In this document: piece by piece, positions 55,964 to 63,902 of the stretch
How the letters are laid out: each line of letters starts with the position of its first letter
Numbering within the stretch: the first letter of the stretch is position 1
Assembly: GCA_016844945.1 (NCBI GenBank)
Contig: JAERTJ010000162.1
Span: forward strand, 1 to 64,000
Length of the DNA stretch: 64,000 bases
Direction: 5' to 3'
DNA from: Fidelibacterota bacterium
GTDB lineage: Bacteria > Fidelibacterota > UBA8477 > JABMPR01
Program-made: the position numbers and the translations under genes
The notes under the pieces: generated by a model
Told to the model about the DNA's origin: nothing
Seen by the model: only the letters and a program-made list of their open reading frames with translations
Database searches by the model: none

Positions 55964-56880
55964 CAAATAAGCAAAAGCATATCGATCCCAAAAAACTCAA
56001 GTTTTTAACCGCAGTGAGTAGTTCTGAATATTCAAAACCAACACTCAAGTTAGGTTCTCTGATTGCCTCAGTTTTTGATGCCAATCTGGGTGTCGTGTAT
56101 GTTGGTGAAAGAGCCAGTGAGTTCCATGGAAGTTCAGTAAATCTAACCCGTCAAAACCTGGATAACTGGAATATCATCCACCCTGGTCTGGAGGTTTTGG
56201 AGTGGGCACTTAAGGAACTTAAGAAACTGAATCCTGAAGATGAGAATTTAGCAAAAATTCGATTCAATGCAGACCATGTCTATGAAGAGGATGGTCGCGT
56301 CAGAGTTTTCCTGCCAGGCGATGAGGTTTGTCGCATTGAACTGATTCTGCGTGAAGGCGAGCTTGTGAATCAGTTGAGAAAAGAAATTCAGCTGGAAAAT
56401 TATGATCTTGCCATTATTGGGGGAAGTCAGAACAAACGCCATCTGGCACATTCATTGATCCAGTACCTGCCCTCATCCATATTTGTACTACAGAAGTTTA
56501 ATCCACGCAAGAAGTACAAATTGCTGCTCCTGGTTGATGATTCCAACGCGACTCGGAAGTCTGTTGAATGGGGTGCCATGATAGCAGAAAAATTGGGCTG
56601 GCCAGTCCGAACACTTACTGTCTCAAAAACAAAACGCTTTGGCGCTGGATATCAAGGTGCTGCAGATCTGGCGAAATCATATTTTGATTCCAAAGGCATT
56701 GAAGTAGAACAATTTTTTCTTACTGGCGATCCTGTACGGACTTTTGTTGAATTTGCTGGTGATAATCATTTCGTCATCATGGGTGCCTCAAGCTTGAACC
56801 CAGTAAAGCAATTTCTATTTGGTAGTAAACCCATCAAGACACTTGAACAGACTGACGTACCCATTCTAATCGTACGTTAA
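55960..56880 (+). CDS. Tandem universal-stress-protein (UspA) domain protein
   Basis: A 306-residue cytosolic protein. ATG 55960 overlaps the stop of the transporter gene (ATGA), so I prefer it to the ATG at 55945. Two USP-like halves are visible: N-terminal (LKFLTAVSSSEYSKPTLKLG, YDLAIIGGSQNKR) and C-terminal (KLLLLVDDSNATRKSVEWG, FVIMGASSLNPVKQFLFG, TDVPILIVR); the second keeps the G-2x-G-9x-GS ATP-binding pattern loosely. It may regulate the two transporters that flank it. Tight coupling to both supports this. Confidence 0.85.
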   Translation: MTNKQKHIDPKKLKFLTAVSSSEYSKPTLKLGSLIASVFDANLGVVYVGERASEFHGSSVNLTRQNLDNWNIIHPGLEVLEWALKELKKLNPEDENLAKIRFNADHVYEEDGRVRVFLPGDEVCRIELILREGELVNQLRKEIQLENYDLAIIGGSQNKRHLAHSLIQYLPSSIFVLQKFNPRKKYKLLLLVDDSNATRKSVEWGAMIAEKLGWPVRTLTVSKTKRFGAGYQGAADLAKSYFDSKGIEVEQFFLTGDPVRTFVEFAGDNHFVIMGASSLNPVKQFLFGSKPIKTLEQTDVPILIVR

Positions 56881-56893
56881 AAAAGGTCTCTCA

Positions 56894-58300
56894 ATGTTAC
56901 ACATTTCCGCTGATGTTCTGTTTTGGTTTCAGCGGTCACGTTGGCTCCTCATTTCATACACTTTGGGCGCAATTCTCTATTTCTTTGTGCCTCAACCTGA
57001 AGGCCTCAGTCTGGAAGGTTACCGTATCCTGATCATCATTTTGATGACCCTGATCCTCATCTTGAAAGAACCACTCCCCCTGCCTGCAATTGCGCTACAA
57101 CTCCTTTTCTGGCAGGTGATCATGGGAGGGAGCACTTCCAACGAAGTCGGGGGTTATTTCATGAATGATGCAGTCTTTTTTATCATGGGATCCCTCATGT
57201 TGGCAGTAGCCATTGTCAGTCAGGGTCTGGATAAACGATTAGCCTTGGGTATCATCAAAATTACCGGGAATAAAACCTGGCGGATTGTAGCAGGGCTTAC
57301 CGCGATTTCAGCCGTTCTTTCCAGCTTTGTTGGCCCTCATATGGTGACCGCAATGATGCTCCCCGTGGCACTCACCCTGATTCGATTTACATCCAAGAAA
57401 GGTCAGACTAATAAACAAATGGTAGCCGCACTACTTTTCTCAATCGCCTATGGAGCAACTATCGGATCAATCGGAACTCCCAGTGGTGGGGGTCGGAATG
57501 TGATCATGATGAATTACTGGGAAGAATTTGGATCAGGCAGCCTGAGCTACATTGCATGGATCAAAAGGGTCTACCCCATGGTCCTGATTCAGATTCCAAT
57601 TACTACCCTGATTATTTTGAAAACATTTCCTCCAGAGATACAGGTGCTGGACACCGCTGTGCGTCGTCTGACAGCTGAGGTGGGACGTGCTGGTAAGCCA
57701 ACATACAAAGAACTGCTTTCAGTGGGATTGTTTGCCGGGGTTTTGTTTGGGTGGATAGCTCTCAGTGAAACGTATGGTTTGGGTGCCATTGCCCTGTTTG
57801 GTGTATTTGTATATCTGGCATTTGGGCTGGTTACCTGGAAAGATTTGAATTCAGGTGTCAACTGGGGTGTCATTCTACTTTTTGGTGCAACTATTTCAAT
57901 CGGTGTGCAAATGAAAAATACCGGTGGTGCAGCCTGGCTGGCAGGCCTGAGTGTTCAGTTTCTGGAGGGAATCATTCCCAACATTGATGTGCTTAGGGCA
58001 GTGGTTTCAGTGGCTCTGAGTGGTGTGATGTCCAATCTGTTGAGTAGCTCAGCCACAGTCGCAGTTGTGGGTCCAGTTGTCCTGAATCTGGGGGGTGATC
58101 CAATACTTCTCGGTCTCGCTTCGGTGATCTCTTCGGCGTTCGGCTATTTTACTGCAGTTGCGGCACCGGCTTGTACGATTATCTACTCCAGTGGTCTCGT
58201 GAAAGCTACAGACTTCCTAAGGGCTGGCTGGAAAATGGCAATTATGTCCATTGTGTCCCTGAGTCTCCTGGCTTTCCTCTGGTGGCCGCTTTTCCAGTAG
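56894..58300 (+). CDS. SLC13/DASS-family anion transporter (second copy)
   Basis: A 468-residue paralogue of the transporter at 54563-55963, with long identical stretches (MNDAVFFIMGSLMLAVAI, TIGSIGTPSGGGRNVIMMNY, CTIIYSSGLVK). AAGG lies 8 bases upstream of the ATG. The two differ in the loop residues near the N-terminus and around the central linker, so they may form a heterodimer or differ in substrate. Last gene of the sulfur cluster; repeat-rich DNA follows without a clear terminator. Confidence 0.88.
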   Translation: MLHISADVLFWFQRSRWLLISYTLGAILYFFVPQPEGLSLEGYRILIIILMTLILILKEPLPLPAIALQLLFWQVIMGGSTSNEVGGYFMNDAVFFIMGSLMLAVAIVSQGLDKRLALGIIKITGNKTWRIVAGLTAISAVLSSFVGPHMVTAMMLPVALTLIRFTSKKGQTNKQMVAALLFSIAYGATIGSIGTPSGGGRNVIMMNYWEEFGSGSLSYIAWIKRVYPMVLIQIPITTLIILKTFPPEIQVLDTAVRRLTAEVGRAGKPTYKELLSVGLFAGVLFGWIALSETYGLGAIALFGVFVYLAFGLVTWKDLNSGVNWGVILLFGATISIGVQMKNTGGAAWLAGLSVQFLEGIIPNIDVLRAVVSVALSGVMSNLLSSSATVAVVGPVVLNLGGDPILLGLASVISSAFGYFTAVAAPACTIIYSSGLVKATDFLRAGWKMAIMSIVSLSLLAFLWWPLFQ

Positions 58301-58316
58301 ACCCCCTTCTCCCAAA

Positions 58317-58457
58317 GTCATTCTGAGCATAGTGAAGAATCTTGATCCAGGTCAAAGGTGTAAGCTGTTTGGTCTAAGGGTCTTTGGCTATGTCTTGCTG
58401 AGCCTGTCCGCCGTAGCATACTACTTGCGGAAGGCGGGGCTCTCGAAGCATAATGGG
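58317..58457. repeat. Mosaic of short dispersed repeats in the spacer before the GlpD-like gene
   Basis: The 58301-58777 spacer has no convincing gene. It begins with GTCATTCTGAGCATAGTGAA (58317 onward), very like a dispersed repeat common in FCB metagenome assemblies. At 58392-58457 is a second type (CTTGCTGAGCCTGTCCGCC ... GCGGAAGGCGGGGC ... CTCGAAGCAT). Further on, TTCGTATCCAC occurs twice (near 58525 and 58673) within A/T-rich sequence, pointing to a third degenerate repeat. Confidence 0.6.
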
Positions 58458-58777
58458 ATTATTGTCACCATATTTGTGAGGTTCACAATACGTTGGTGTA
58501 CGTCCATTCGTGGAATTCGTATCCACACGCTTCGAGGTTCATTCTACATTCAAGACCCAATTGTTTATAAAACGAACACAATGATTCAAACAAACAATGC
58601 ACTCTATGCCTATCACAGTCAATTCGATAATTTCCACAACTCGTAAACAACTACTTAGTGAAAATCAGCGCAATTCGTATCCACTTTCCACGAACTTCAA
58701 ATTTCATCTCAAGCCAAATTTGCTACGCCTTCTATTCTAGCTTCGTTTCTCGCCTACAAATGAATTATCTTTTAGCC

Positions 58778-59896
58778 ATGCAAAACTATGATGTGATTGT
58801 CCTCGGTGCGGGTATTAATGGCTGCGGGATTGCAGAAAACCTGGCTGGACTCGGAAAAAGAGTCCTCTTAGTGGACAAAGGGGGCGTGGGGCAGGGAACA
58901 TCTTCTAAATCTTCAAGACTCATTCACGGTGGTCTACGATATCTGGAAACCGGTAAGATTCACCTCGTTCATGAATCTCTTCGGGATCGTCAAAGACTGG
59001 TTCAGAAATACCCGAATCTGGTAGCATACAAACGATTCTTTTTACCCATTTATAAATCGAGTCCAAGACCCGCATGGATGATCCGCATGGGTCTGATGAT
59101 GTATGATGTCTTGTCAGGTTCCCGTTCAGCAGGAAAATCAAGAACTGAGGATGTAAAACTGTTCAAAATTAGCTTTCCGGCATTTTCAGAAACAGATTTG
59201 AGGTCAGTGCTTTCCTTTGTTGATGCGAAAACCCACGACAGAGAATTGACACGCAGGGTTGCTGATGACTTTCAAGAGCTCGGTGGCACTGTAATCGTAC
59301 ATTGTGATATCGATAGTATCACCTGGGATGACAAAGGGTTTGAAATTCGATCAAAATCTGGAGCTTTTTCCGCACCTATTTTGGTCAATGCTACAGGTCC
59401 CTGGTTGGATGAAGTGAATCAGAAATACACGTTGCCAGCGCGGTATAGAATTCGAAAGGTGAGTGGGATTCATCTCATCTTTGAGGGACTGGTTGTCCCT
59501 GAACTCATGTTTATGCAAACCAGACAAAAACGTATCTTTTTCATTATCCCTGAACCAGAGAACAATCAGACCCTCATCGGGACTACTGAACGAGAAGAAG
59601 ACTGTGGGATGGATGACTTACAGGCTCAAGAATCAGACATACAATATCTACTGGATCAGGTCAATGCTTATTTGAAACCTGATCATCAGTTTCAACGCAA
59701 GGATGTTCGCGATATCTATATCGGTGTTAGACCACTGGTCCGTAAAAAAGGTGACCTTTCTGATATGAGTCGCGAGTATAAACTTGATCATCACAGGAAG
59801 GGGGAGTCACAACTCCTCCATGTCTTCGGCGGAAAACTAACTACCTACCTGTCTCTTGCTGAAAAAGTAGCTAGAGTGTTAGGAGTTAGGAGTTAG
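58778..59896 (+). CDS. FAD-dependent glycerol-3-phosphate dehydrogenase-like oxidoreductase (short form)
   Basis: A 372-residue FAD protein. The dinucleotide motif VLGAGINGCGIAENLAG and the SSKSSRLIHGGLRYLE segment are GlpD/GlpA signatures, and GGKLTTYLSLAE is the C-terminal end of the FAD fold. GlpD proteins are usually over 500 residues because of an added C-terminal domain, which is missing here; the gene stops inside a 7-bp tandem repeat (TTAGGAG). I choose ATG 58778 since the Rossmann strand follows at once; ATG 58760 is an alternative, and the frame upstream lies in repeat sequence. Glycerol-3-phosphate or a related hydroxy acid could be the substrate. Confidence 0.8.
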   Translation: MQNYDVIVLGAGINGCGIAENLAGLGKRVLLVDKGGVGQGTSSKSSRLIHGGLRYLETGKIHLVHESLRDRQRLVQKYPNLVAYKRFFLPIYKSSPRPAWMIRMGLMMYDVLSGSRSAGKSRTEDVKLFKISFPAFSETDLRSVLSFVDAKTHDRELTRRVADDFQELGGTVIVHCDIDSITWDDKGFEIRSKSGAFSAPILVNATGPWLDEVNQKYTLPARYRIRKVSGIHLIFEGLVVPELMFMQTRQKRIFFIIPEPENNQTLIGTTEREEDCGMDDLQAQESDIQYLLDQVNAYLKPDHQFQRKDVRDIYIGVRPLVRKKGDLSDMSREYKLDHHRKGESQLLHVFGGKLTTYLSLAEKVARVLGVRS

Positions 59897-59966
59897 CTGC
59901 AACCCGTCTTTGCGCCTGCCAGGTCGAAAGCTACTAGAGTGTAAGCTGGAGGAGTGCAATGACGAA

Positions 59967-60090
59967 GCCTGCCTATGCCGAAGCGGCTCTGCGCAGGCAG
60001 GCAATCTCTCTTTTCGATGCTGGGGAAAGAGCTTCGACCTGTCTATACTCCCCTGAGCCACGACAAGGCAGGCAAGCTCAGGCTTCGGTG
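59967..60090. repeat. Short dispersed repeats with hairpin potential
   Basis: GCCTGCC (59967-59973) and GGCAGGC (59996-60002) form a hairpin around GCCGAAGCGGC. GAGCTTCGACCTGTC and GGCAGGCAAGCTCAGGC follow to ~60085. They are related to the second repeat type at 58392-58457 and sit directly before the 131-bp palindromic element. Confidence 0.55.
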
Positions 60091-60094
60091 ACCG

Positions 60095-60225
60095 TTACCC
60101 CGTCCTTTAGGGCGGGGTCTAAATCATCTCAAACAGAAAAGGGCTTTAGCCCAACCAATGGCGATTGGGGTTAAAACCCCTTTATCTTCAGTATGCAACA
60201 ATCCCTGGCTTAAAAGCCAGGGTAA
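60095..60225 (+). repeat. 131-bp palindromic intergenic element, TTACCCC...GGGTAA ends
   Basis: Complete copy. It opens TTACCCCGTCCTTTAGGGC and closes AAAAGCCAGGGTAA. Hairpins in order are CCCCGTCCTTTAGGGCGGGG, GGGCTTTAGCCC, GGGGTTAAAACCCC and CCCTGGCTTAAAAGCCAGGG. Its two inner hairpins run in the opposite order and orientation to those in the 63.4-kb copies. It lies 139 bases before the penicillin-acylase-family gene. The remainder of the 59897-60364 spacer shows no gene. Confidence 0.85.
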
Positions 60226-60364
60226 TTGATGCAATACCAGTTCTCAGTTAAGCAATAATGAGTCTATCAGGTTGAACCGTGACAACCCAGAAAAACTATT
60301 TTTATCCCCATCCATTACTCCTAATCTATTACCATAAACTTTTGATAAACACCAAGGGGAAGGT

Positions 60365-62725
60365 ATGACTAAGAAAATTATCATTGGCTTGGCTATTGTA
60401 TTACTGTTCGGGGGGTTCTATCTAAATCATTATCTAAAGCTCGGCATTCCAGATCATGAAGGGATGATTACTGTCAAAGGTGTTGATGCAGATGTTTCCA
60501 TTTTGAGGGACGCAGCAGGTATCCCGCACATCTTTGCACAATCAGAAACCGATGCCTTTTTTGCTCTGGGGTATGCCATGGCTCAGGATCGACTCTTTCA
60601 GATGGAGTTTCTTAGAGCAGCAGGGAATGGTAGCCTGAGTGAGATTCTTGGTGAGAGTATGTTAAAATCGGACAAGTTCCTTAGACGTATCATGTTACGT
60701 CCACGAAATGCCAATGAGTTATTTAATGGTTTCCCCAAAAAGGTTCAGGACATGCTCATATATTTTAATGATGGTATCAACACCTTCATCAAGGCTGATC
60801 CAGACCTTCCCATCGAGTTTAGACTTTTGGGTCATAGTCCCATGCTCTGGACAATAGACGATATGATGGCTATTGTAAAACTCCAAAGTTGGCAACTCTC
60901 CTATAATTATGATATGGAGCTCATCTATCGACAACTCAATGATAAGCTGGGTGTGGAAAAAGCCGCTGAGTTATTCCCTTATTATTCTGACGATCACCTG
61001 AAGATTCTGGATGCCTTTGGCAACACTGATGCAGCTGATTCTGAATTGATTTCACAGGCATCCCATCTAAGAGAATTGCTAGGCACAAATGGAGGGAGCA
61101 ATAATTGGGTCATTTCAGGTGAAAGATCACGCTCAGGTAAACCCTTGCTGGCCTCTGATCCACATCTCCATGGATCAAGATTACCGGGCCCCTGGTATTT
61201 TGCTCATTTGAATGCTCCCGGTCTAAATGTCGCTGGAGGCTTCTTCCCAGGATTGCCAACAGCCCTCATTGGCCATAATGAAAATATCGCCTGGGGCATT
61301 ACCAATATGGGTCCCGATGTACAGGATCTTTTTATCGAGGATGAAAATCCCGAAAACCCCAACCAATATTTATATCAAGAGGAATGGATTGACTTTGAGA
61401 TCATCCCTCAATCCATTCGCATCAAAGATGATTCTGACGAAGATGGCTTCAGAATTGAAGATCTTGAGATTCGGAAATCCATTCACGGACCCATCATCAA
61501 GGAGGATGATGAACTGTTGGCTCTCTCATGGACAGGACATCAATTCAACGAAGAAATGGAAGCTTTTTATCGCTTGAATCATGCATCTGACTGGGGTGAA
61601 TTTACCCTGGCACTTTCACATTTCGCCACAGCACCTCAGAATTTTGTGTATGCAGATGCATCTGGAAATATAGGCTATTATGGTGCTGGTAAAGTTCCCA
61701 TCAGGAAAAGTGGCTCAGGGATATTCCCAGTACCCGGTTGGACAGGTGAATTTGATTGGGAAGGATATATCCCCTTTGAGGATATGCCTCATTTATACAA
61801 TCCTGAGGGAGGCATAATCGTAACGGCCAACGCTGAACCTTACAACTCAGATTATGACTATCCAATGCCAGGTGTATATGCACCGGATTATCGCACACGA
61901 CGCATAAAGGATCTCATCGAGTCAAAAGAAAAACTCGATCTAGACGATATGGCAGACTTTCAGTTTGACAGAAAGTCCTATTTAGCCCCGGTATTTCTTC
62001 AGCATCTCCTGCCTGTGATCCCTGAAGGGTATGAAGAGATCAGGAGTACGCTTGAAAATTGGGACTATGTCCTGGACGAAAATGGGATCGAAGGCTCAAT
62101 CTACCATGAAGTGATGGAGACGTTTCTACGTTTAATCTGGACCGATGACATGGGGGAAGAACTGTCTGAGAAATATATAGATACCTGGTACATTTCACTC
62201 AATCGTTGGGTCAGTATGTTGGATGACAATAACTATCACTGGTTTGACAAGCTAGACTCTGATGAGATTGAAACACGTGATGACTTGTTGACGGAAGCTT
62301 TTAACACAGCCATGCAGAGTCTGAAACAAAAGTTTGGATCTGATGATATAGATTCATGGAAATGGGGGGTGATACACAATATCGCCTTTCATCATCCCTT
62401 TGAAGCCAAGGGTGGACTCATCGAAAAGTTCTTCAATTATGGACCCTTTCCATTTGGCGGTGATGGGGAAACTGTGAATCGTGGTACCCATACATTTAGT
62501 AAACCCTATATGGCAGAGATGACAGCATCAATGCGCTTGATAACAGATATGGCGCACCCCTCATCCAGCCGCATGGCAAATGCATCGGGTCAGGTTGGCA
62601 TGCCTCTGCAGGATCATTATACTGACCTTGTGGATATCTGGTTGGCAGGTGAATACGTGGATATGCATTTGAACAAGGCGGATCTGGGCGAAGTCCAGGA
62701 ATTGATACTCACACCGAAAAAATAA
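60365..62725 (+). CDS. Penicillin-acylase-family N-terminal nucleophile hydrolase
   Basis: A 786-residue exported hydrolase. An N-terminal signal anchor (KKIIIGLAIVLLFGGFYL) is followed by the alpha chain (VSILRDAAGIPHIFAQSETD, GYAMAQDRLFQMEF), a spacer, and the beta chain starting at the autocatalytic Ser S245 in TNGGSNNWVISG. Further family motifs are SDPHLHGSRLPGPWY and IGHNENIAWGITN. Members deacylate beta-lactams, acyl-homoserine lactones or other amides; quorum quenching or amide scavenging are possible. GGGGAAGG lies just upstream. A terminator hairpin follows. Confidence 0.93.
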   Translation: MTKKIIIGLAIVLLFGGFYLNHYLKLGIPDHEGMITVKGVDADVSILRDAAGIPHIFAQSETDAFFALGYAMAQDRLFQMEFLRAAGNGSLSEILGESMLKSDKFLRRIMLRPRNANELFNGFPKKVQDMLIYFNDGINTFIKADPDLPIEFRLLGHSPMLWTIDDMMAIVKLQSWQLSYNYDMELIYRQLNDKLGVEKAAELFPYYSDDHLKILDAFGNTDAADSELISQASHLRELLGTNGGSNNWVISGERSRSGKPLLASDPHLHGSRLPGPWYFAHLNAPGLNVAGGFFPGLPTALIGHNENIAWGITNMGPDVQDLFIEDENPENPNQYLYQEEWIDFEIIPQSIRIKDDSDEDGFRIEDLEIRKSIHGPIIKEDDELLALSWTGHQFNEEMEAFYRLNHASDWGEFTLALSHFATAPQNFVYADASGNIGYYGAGKVPIRKSGSGIFPVPGWTGEFDWEGYIPFEDMPHLYNPEGGIIVTANAEPYNSDYDYPMPGVYAPDYRTRRIKDLIESKEKLDLDDMADFQFDRKSYLAPVFLQHLLPVIPEGYEEIRSTLENWDYVLDENGIEGSIYHEVMETFLRLIWTDDMGEELSEKYIDTWYISLNRWVSMLDDNNYHWFDKLDSDEIETRDDLLTEAFNTAMQSLKQKFGSDDIDSWKWGVIHNIAFHHPFEAKGGLIEKFFNYGPFPFGGDGETVNRGTHTFSKPYMAEMTASMRLITDMAHPSSSRMANASGQVGMPLQDHYTDLVDIWLAGEYVDMHLNKADLGEVQELILTPKK

Positions 62726-62741
62726 TAATACATATGTTTTG

Positions 62742-62769
62742 CCAGGCGTGGATTTGAATCCGCGCCTGG
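62742..62769 (+). terminator. Hairpin terminator after the penicillin-acylase-family gene
   Basis: CCAGGCGTGGA (62742-62752), loop TTTGAA, TCCGCGCCTGG (62759-62769): an 11-bp stem with one G-U pair. The trailing T-tract is weak (ATTGTCC). Confidence 0.7.
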
Positions 62770-62843
62770 ATTGTCCCTATCATCAAAATTTTACTCAGGT
62801 CCATTTCCAATATGATTCCAGGGAAAAAACTCTACTTTAAATC

Positions 62844-63395
62844 ATGGCATCCATGAAAGGACATATACTCATCGCTATGCCCCATATGACTGACCCCTAC
62901 TTTGGTCGGTCTCTGGTTTTCATCTGTGAACATGATGAAGAGGGAGCTATGGGGGTTATTATTAATAAATCTTTCGAAGATGAATCGGTGAAAGAGATCT
63001 TCCCCACGCTCATTATTAACGATGAAGCGATAAATGAAGTGATTTCACCCATGTATTTTGGGGGTCCTGTCTCTCTGGAACGAGGATTTCTGCTCCACAG
63101 CCCTGACTATTTGACAGACGAGACCTTACAGGTAACCCAAGAGTTTTCTCTGACCAGCAATTCGGCTATCATCGAGGATATCAAGGAGGGTGATGGACCA
63201 CAGCGATTCAAAATGATGCTGGGGTATGCCGGGTGGGGAGAAGGTCAATTGGAACGTGAGATCGAAAATGGTGACTGGCTTTTCCAGGAAGTTACACCTG
63301 ACTTCATCTTCGGGGGGAATGAATCTGAGAAGTGGCTCTCTGCCACCCACAGCTTTGGGATCGAGATCGCACCAAGCAGCAGCGGCCTGGCGTAA
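62844..63395 (+). CDS. YqgE/AlgH-family (UPF0301) protein
   Basis: A 183-residue soluble protein. It opens with the family pattern KGHILIAMPHMTDPYFGRSL, then VFICEHDEEGAMGVIINK, the GGPV loop (YFGGPVSLERGFLLH) and a C-terminal GYAGWGEGQLEREI segment. Length matches the family. AlgH/YqgE proteins are widely conserved and were linked to alginate regulation in Pseudomonas; the molecular role is not settled. The gene ends 36 bases before the tandem palindromic repeats. Confidence 0.95.
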   Translation: MASMKGHILIAMPHMTDPYFGRSLVFICEHDEEGAMGVIINKSFEDESVKEIFPTLIINDEAINEVISPMYFGGPVSLERGFLLHSPDYLTDETLQVTQEFSLTSNSAIIEDIKEGDGPQRFKMMLGYAGWGEGQLEREIENGDWLFQEVTPDFIFGGNESEKWLSATHSFGIEIAPSSSGLA

Positions 63396-63431
63396 AACGC
63401 TCATTTTAACAACGAATAGATGAATGCTATA

Positions 63432-63902
63432 TTACCCCGTCCTTCAGGGCGGGGGTGGGGAGCTTACAAAATCAGAGGGGTTTTAACCCCAAACCCCACT
63501 GACCCTAGTTGGGCTAAAGCCCGCACTTTTCAAGGTCTGCAAGCCTCCCGGCTTAAAAGCCGGGGTAATAGTTTTTTAAAAGGAAACGGGGCAATTCAAC
63601 GGACAACTTCTGACTCTGTGTATACACTTACCCCGTCCTTCAGGCCGGGGGTAGGGAGCTCACAAAATCAGAGGGGTTTTAACCCCAAACTCCACTGACC
63701 CTAGTTGGGCTAAAGCCCGCACTTTTAAGGGTCTACAAGCCTCCCGGCTTAAAAAGCCGGGGTAATAGTTTTTAAAATCGAAACGGGGAGAGTTCAAGGG
63801 ACAACTTCTGACTCTGTGGGTACACTTACCCCGTCCTTCAGGGCGGGGGGTGAAGCCTTCAAAACATAAAGCGGGGTTTTAACCCCAAGACCCCAGTCCC
63901 TA
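63432..63902 (+). repeat. Tandem array of three palindromic elements (units 63432, 63628, 63826)
   Basis: Three direct copies starting TTACCCCGTCCTTCAGG at 63432, 63628 and 63826, a period of 196 and 198 bases. Units 1 and 2 contain an element of 137-138 bp ending GGGGTAA (63568, 63765), with hairpins CCCCGTCCTTCAGGGCGGGG, GGGGTTTTAACCCC, GGGCTAAAGCCC and CCCGGCTTAAAAGCCGGG, and then a ~60-bp spacer also repeated (ACAACTTCTGACTCTGTG). Unit 3 is cut after the second hairpin, where the LD-carboxypeptidase-like gene ends. Confidence 0.92.

Noticed and set aside
58332-58646. 104-codon open frame on the plus strand
   Set aside because: It lies entirely in dispersed-repeat DNA and has no protein-like features.
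59959-60174. 71-codon open frame and similar frames at 63226-63698
   Set aside because: They run through palindromic repeats; the translated residues simply reflect the repeat.
63432-63902. CRISPR array
   Set aside because: Units are ~197 bases and the spacers are themselves repeated; no short direct repeats with unique spacers and no cas genes.
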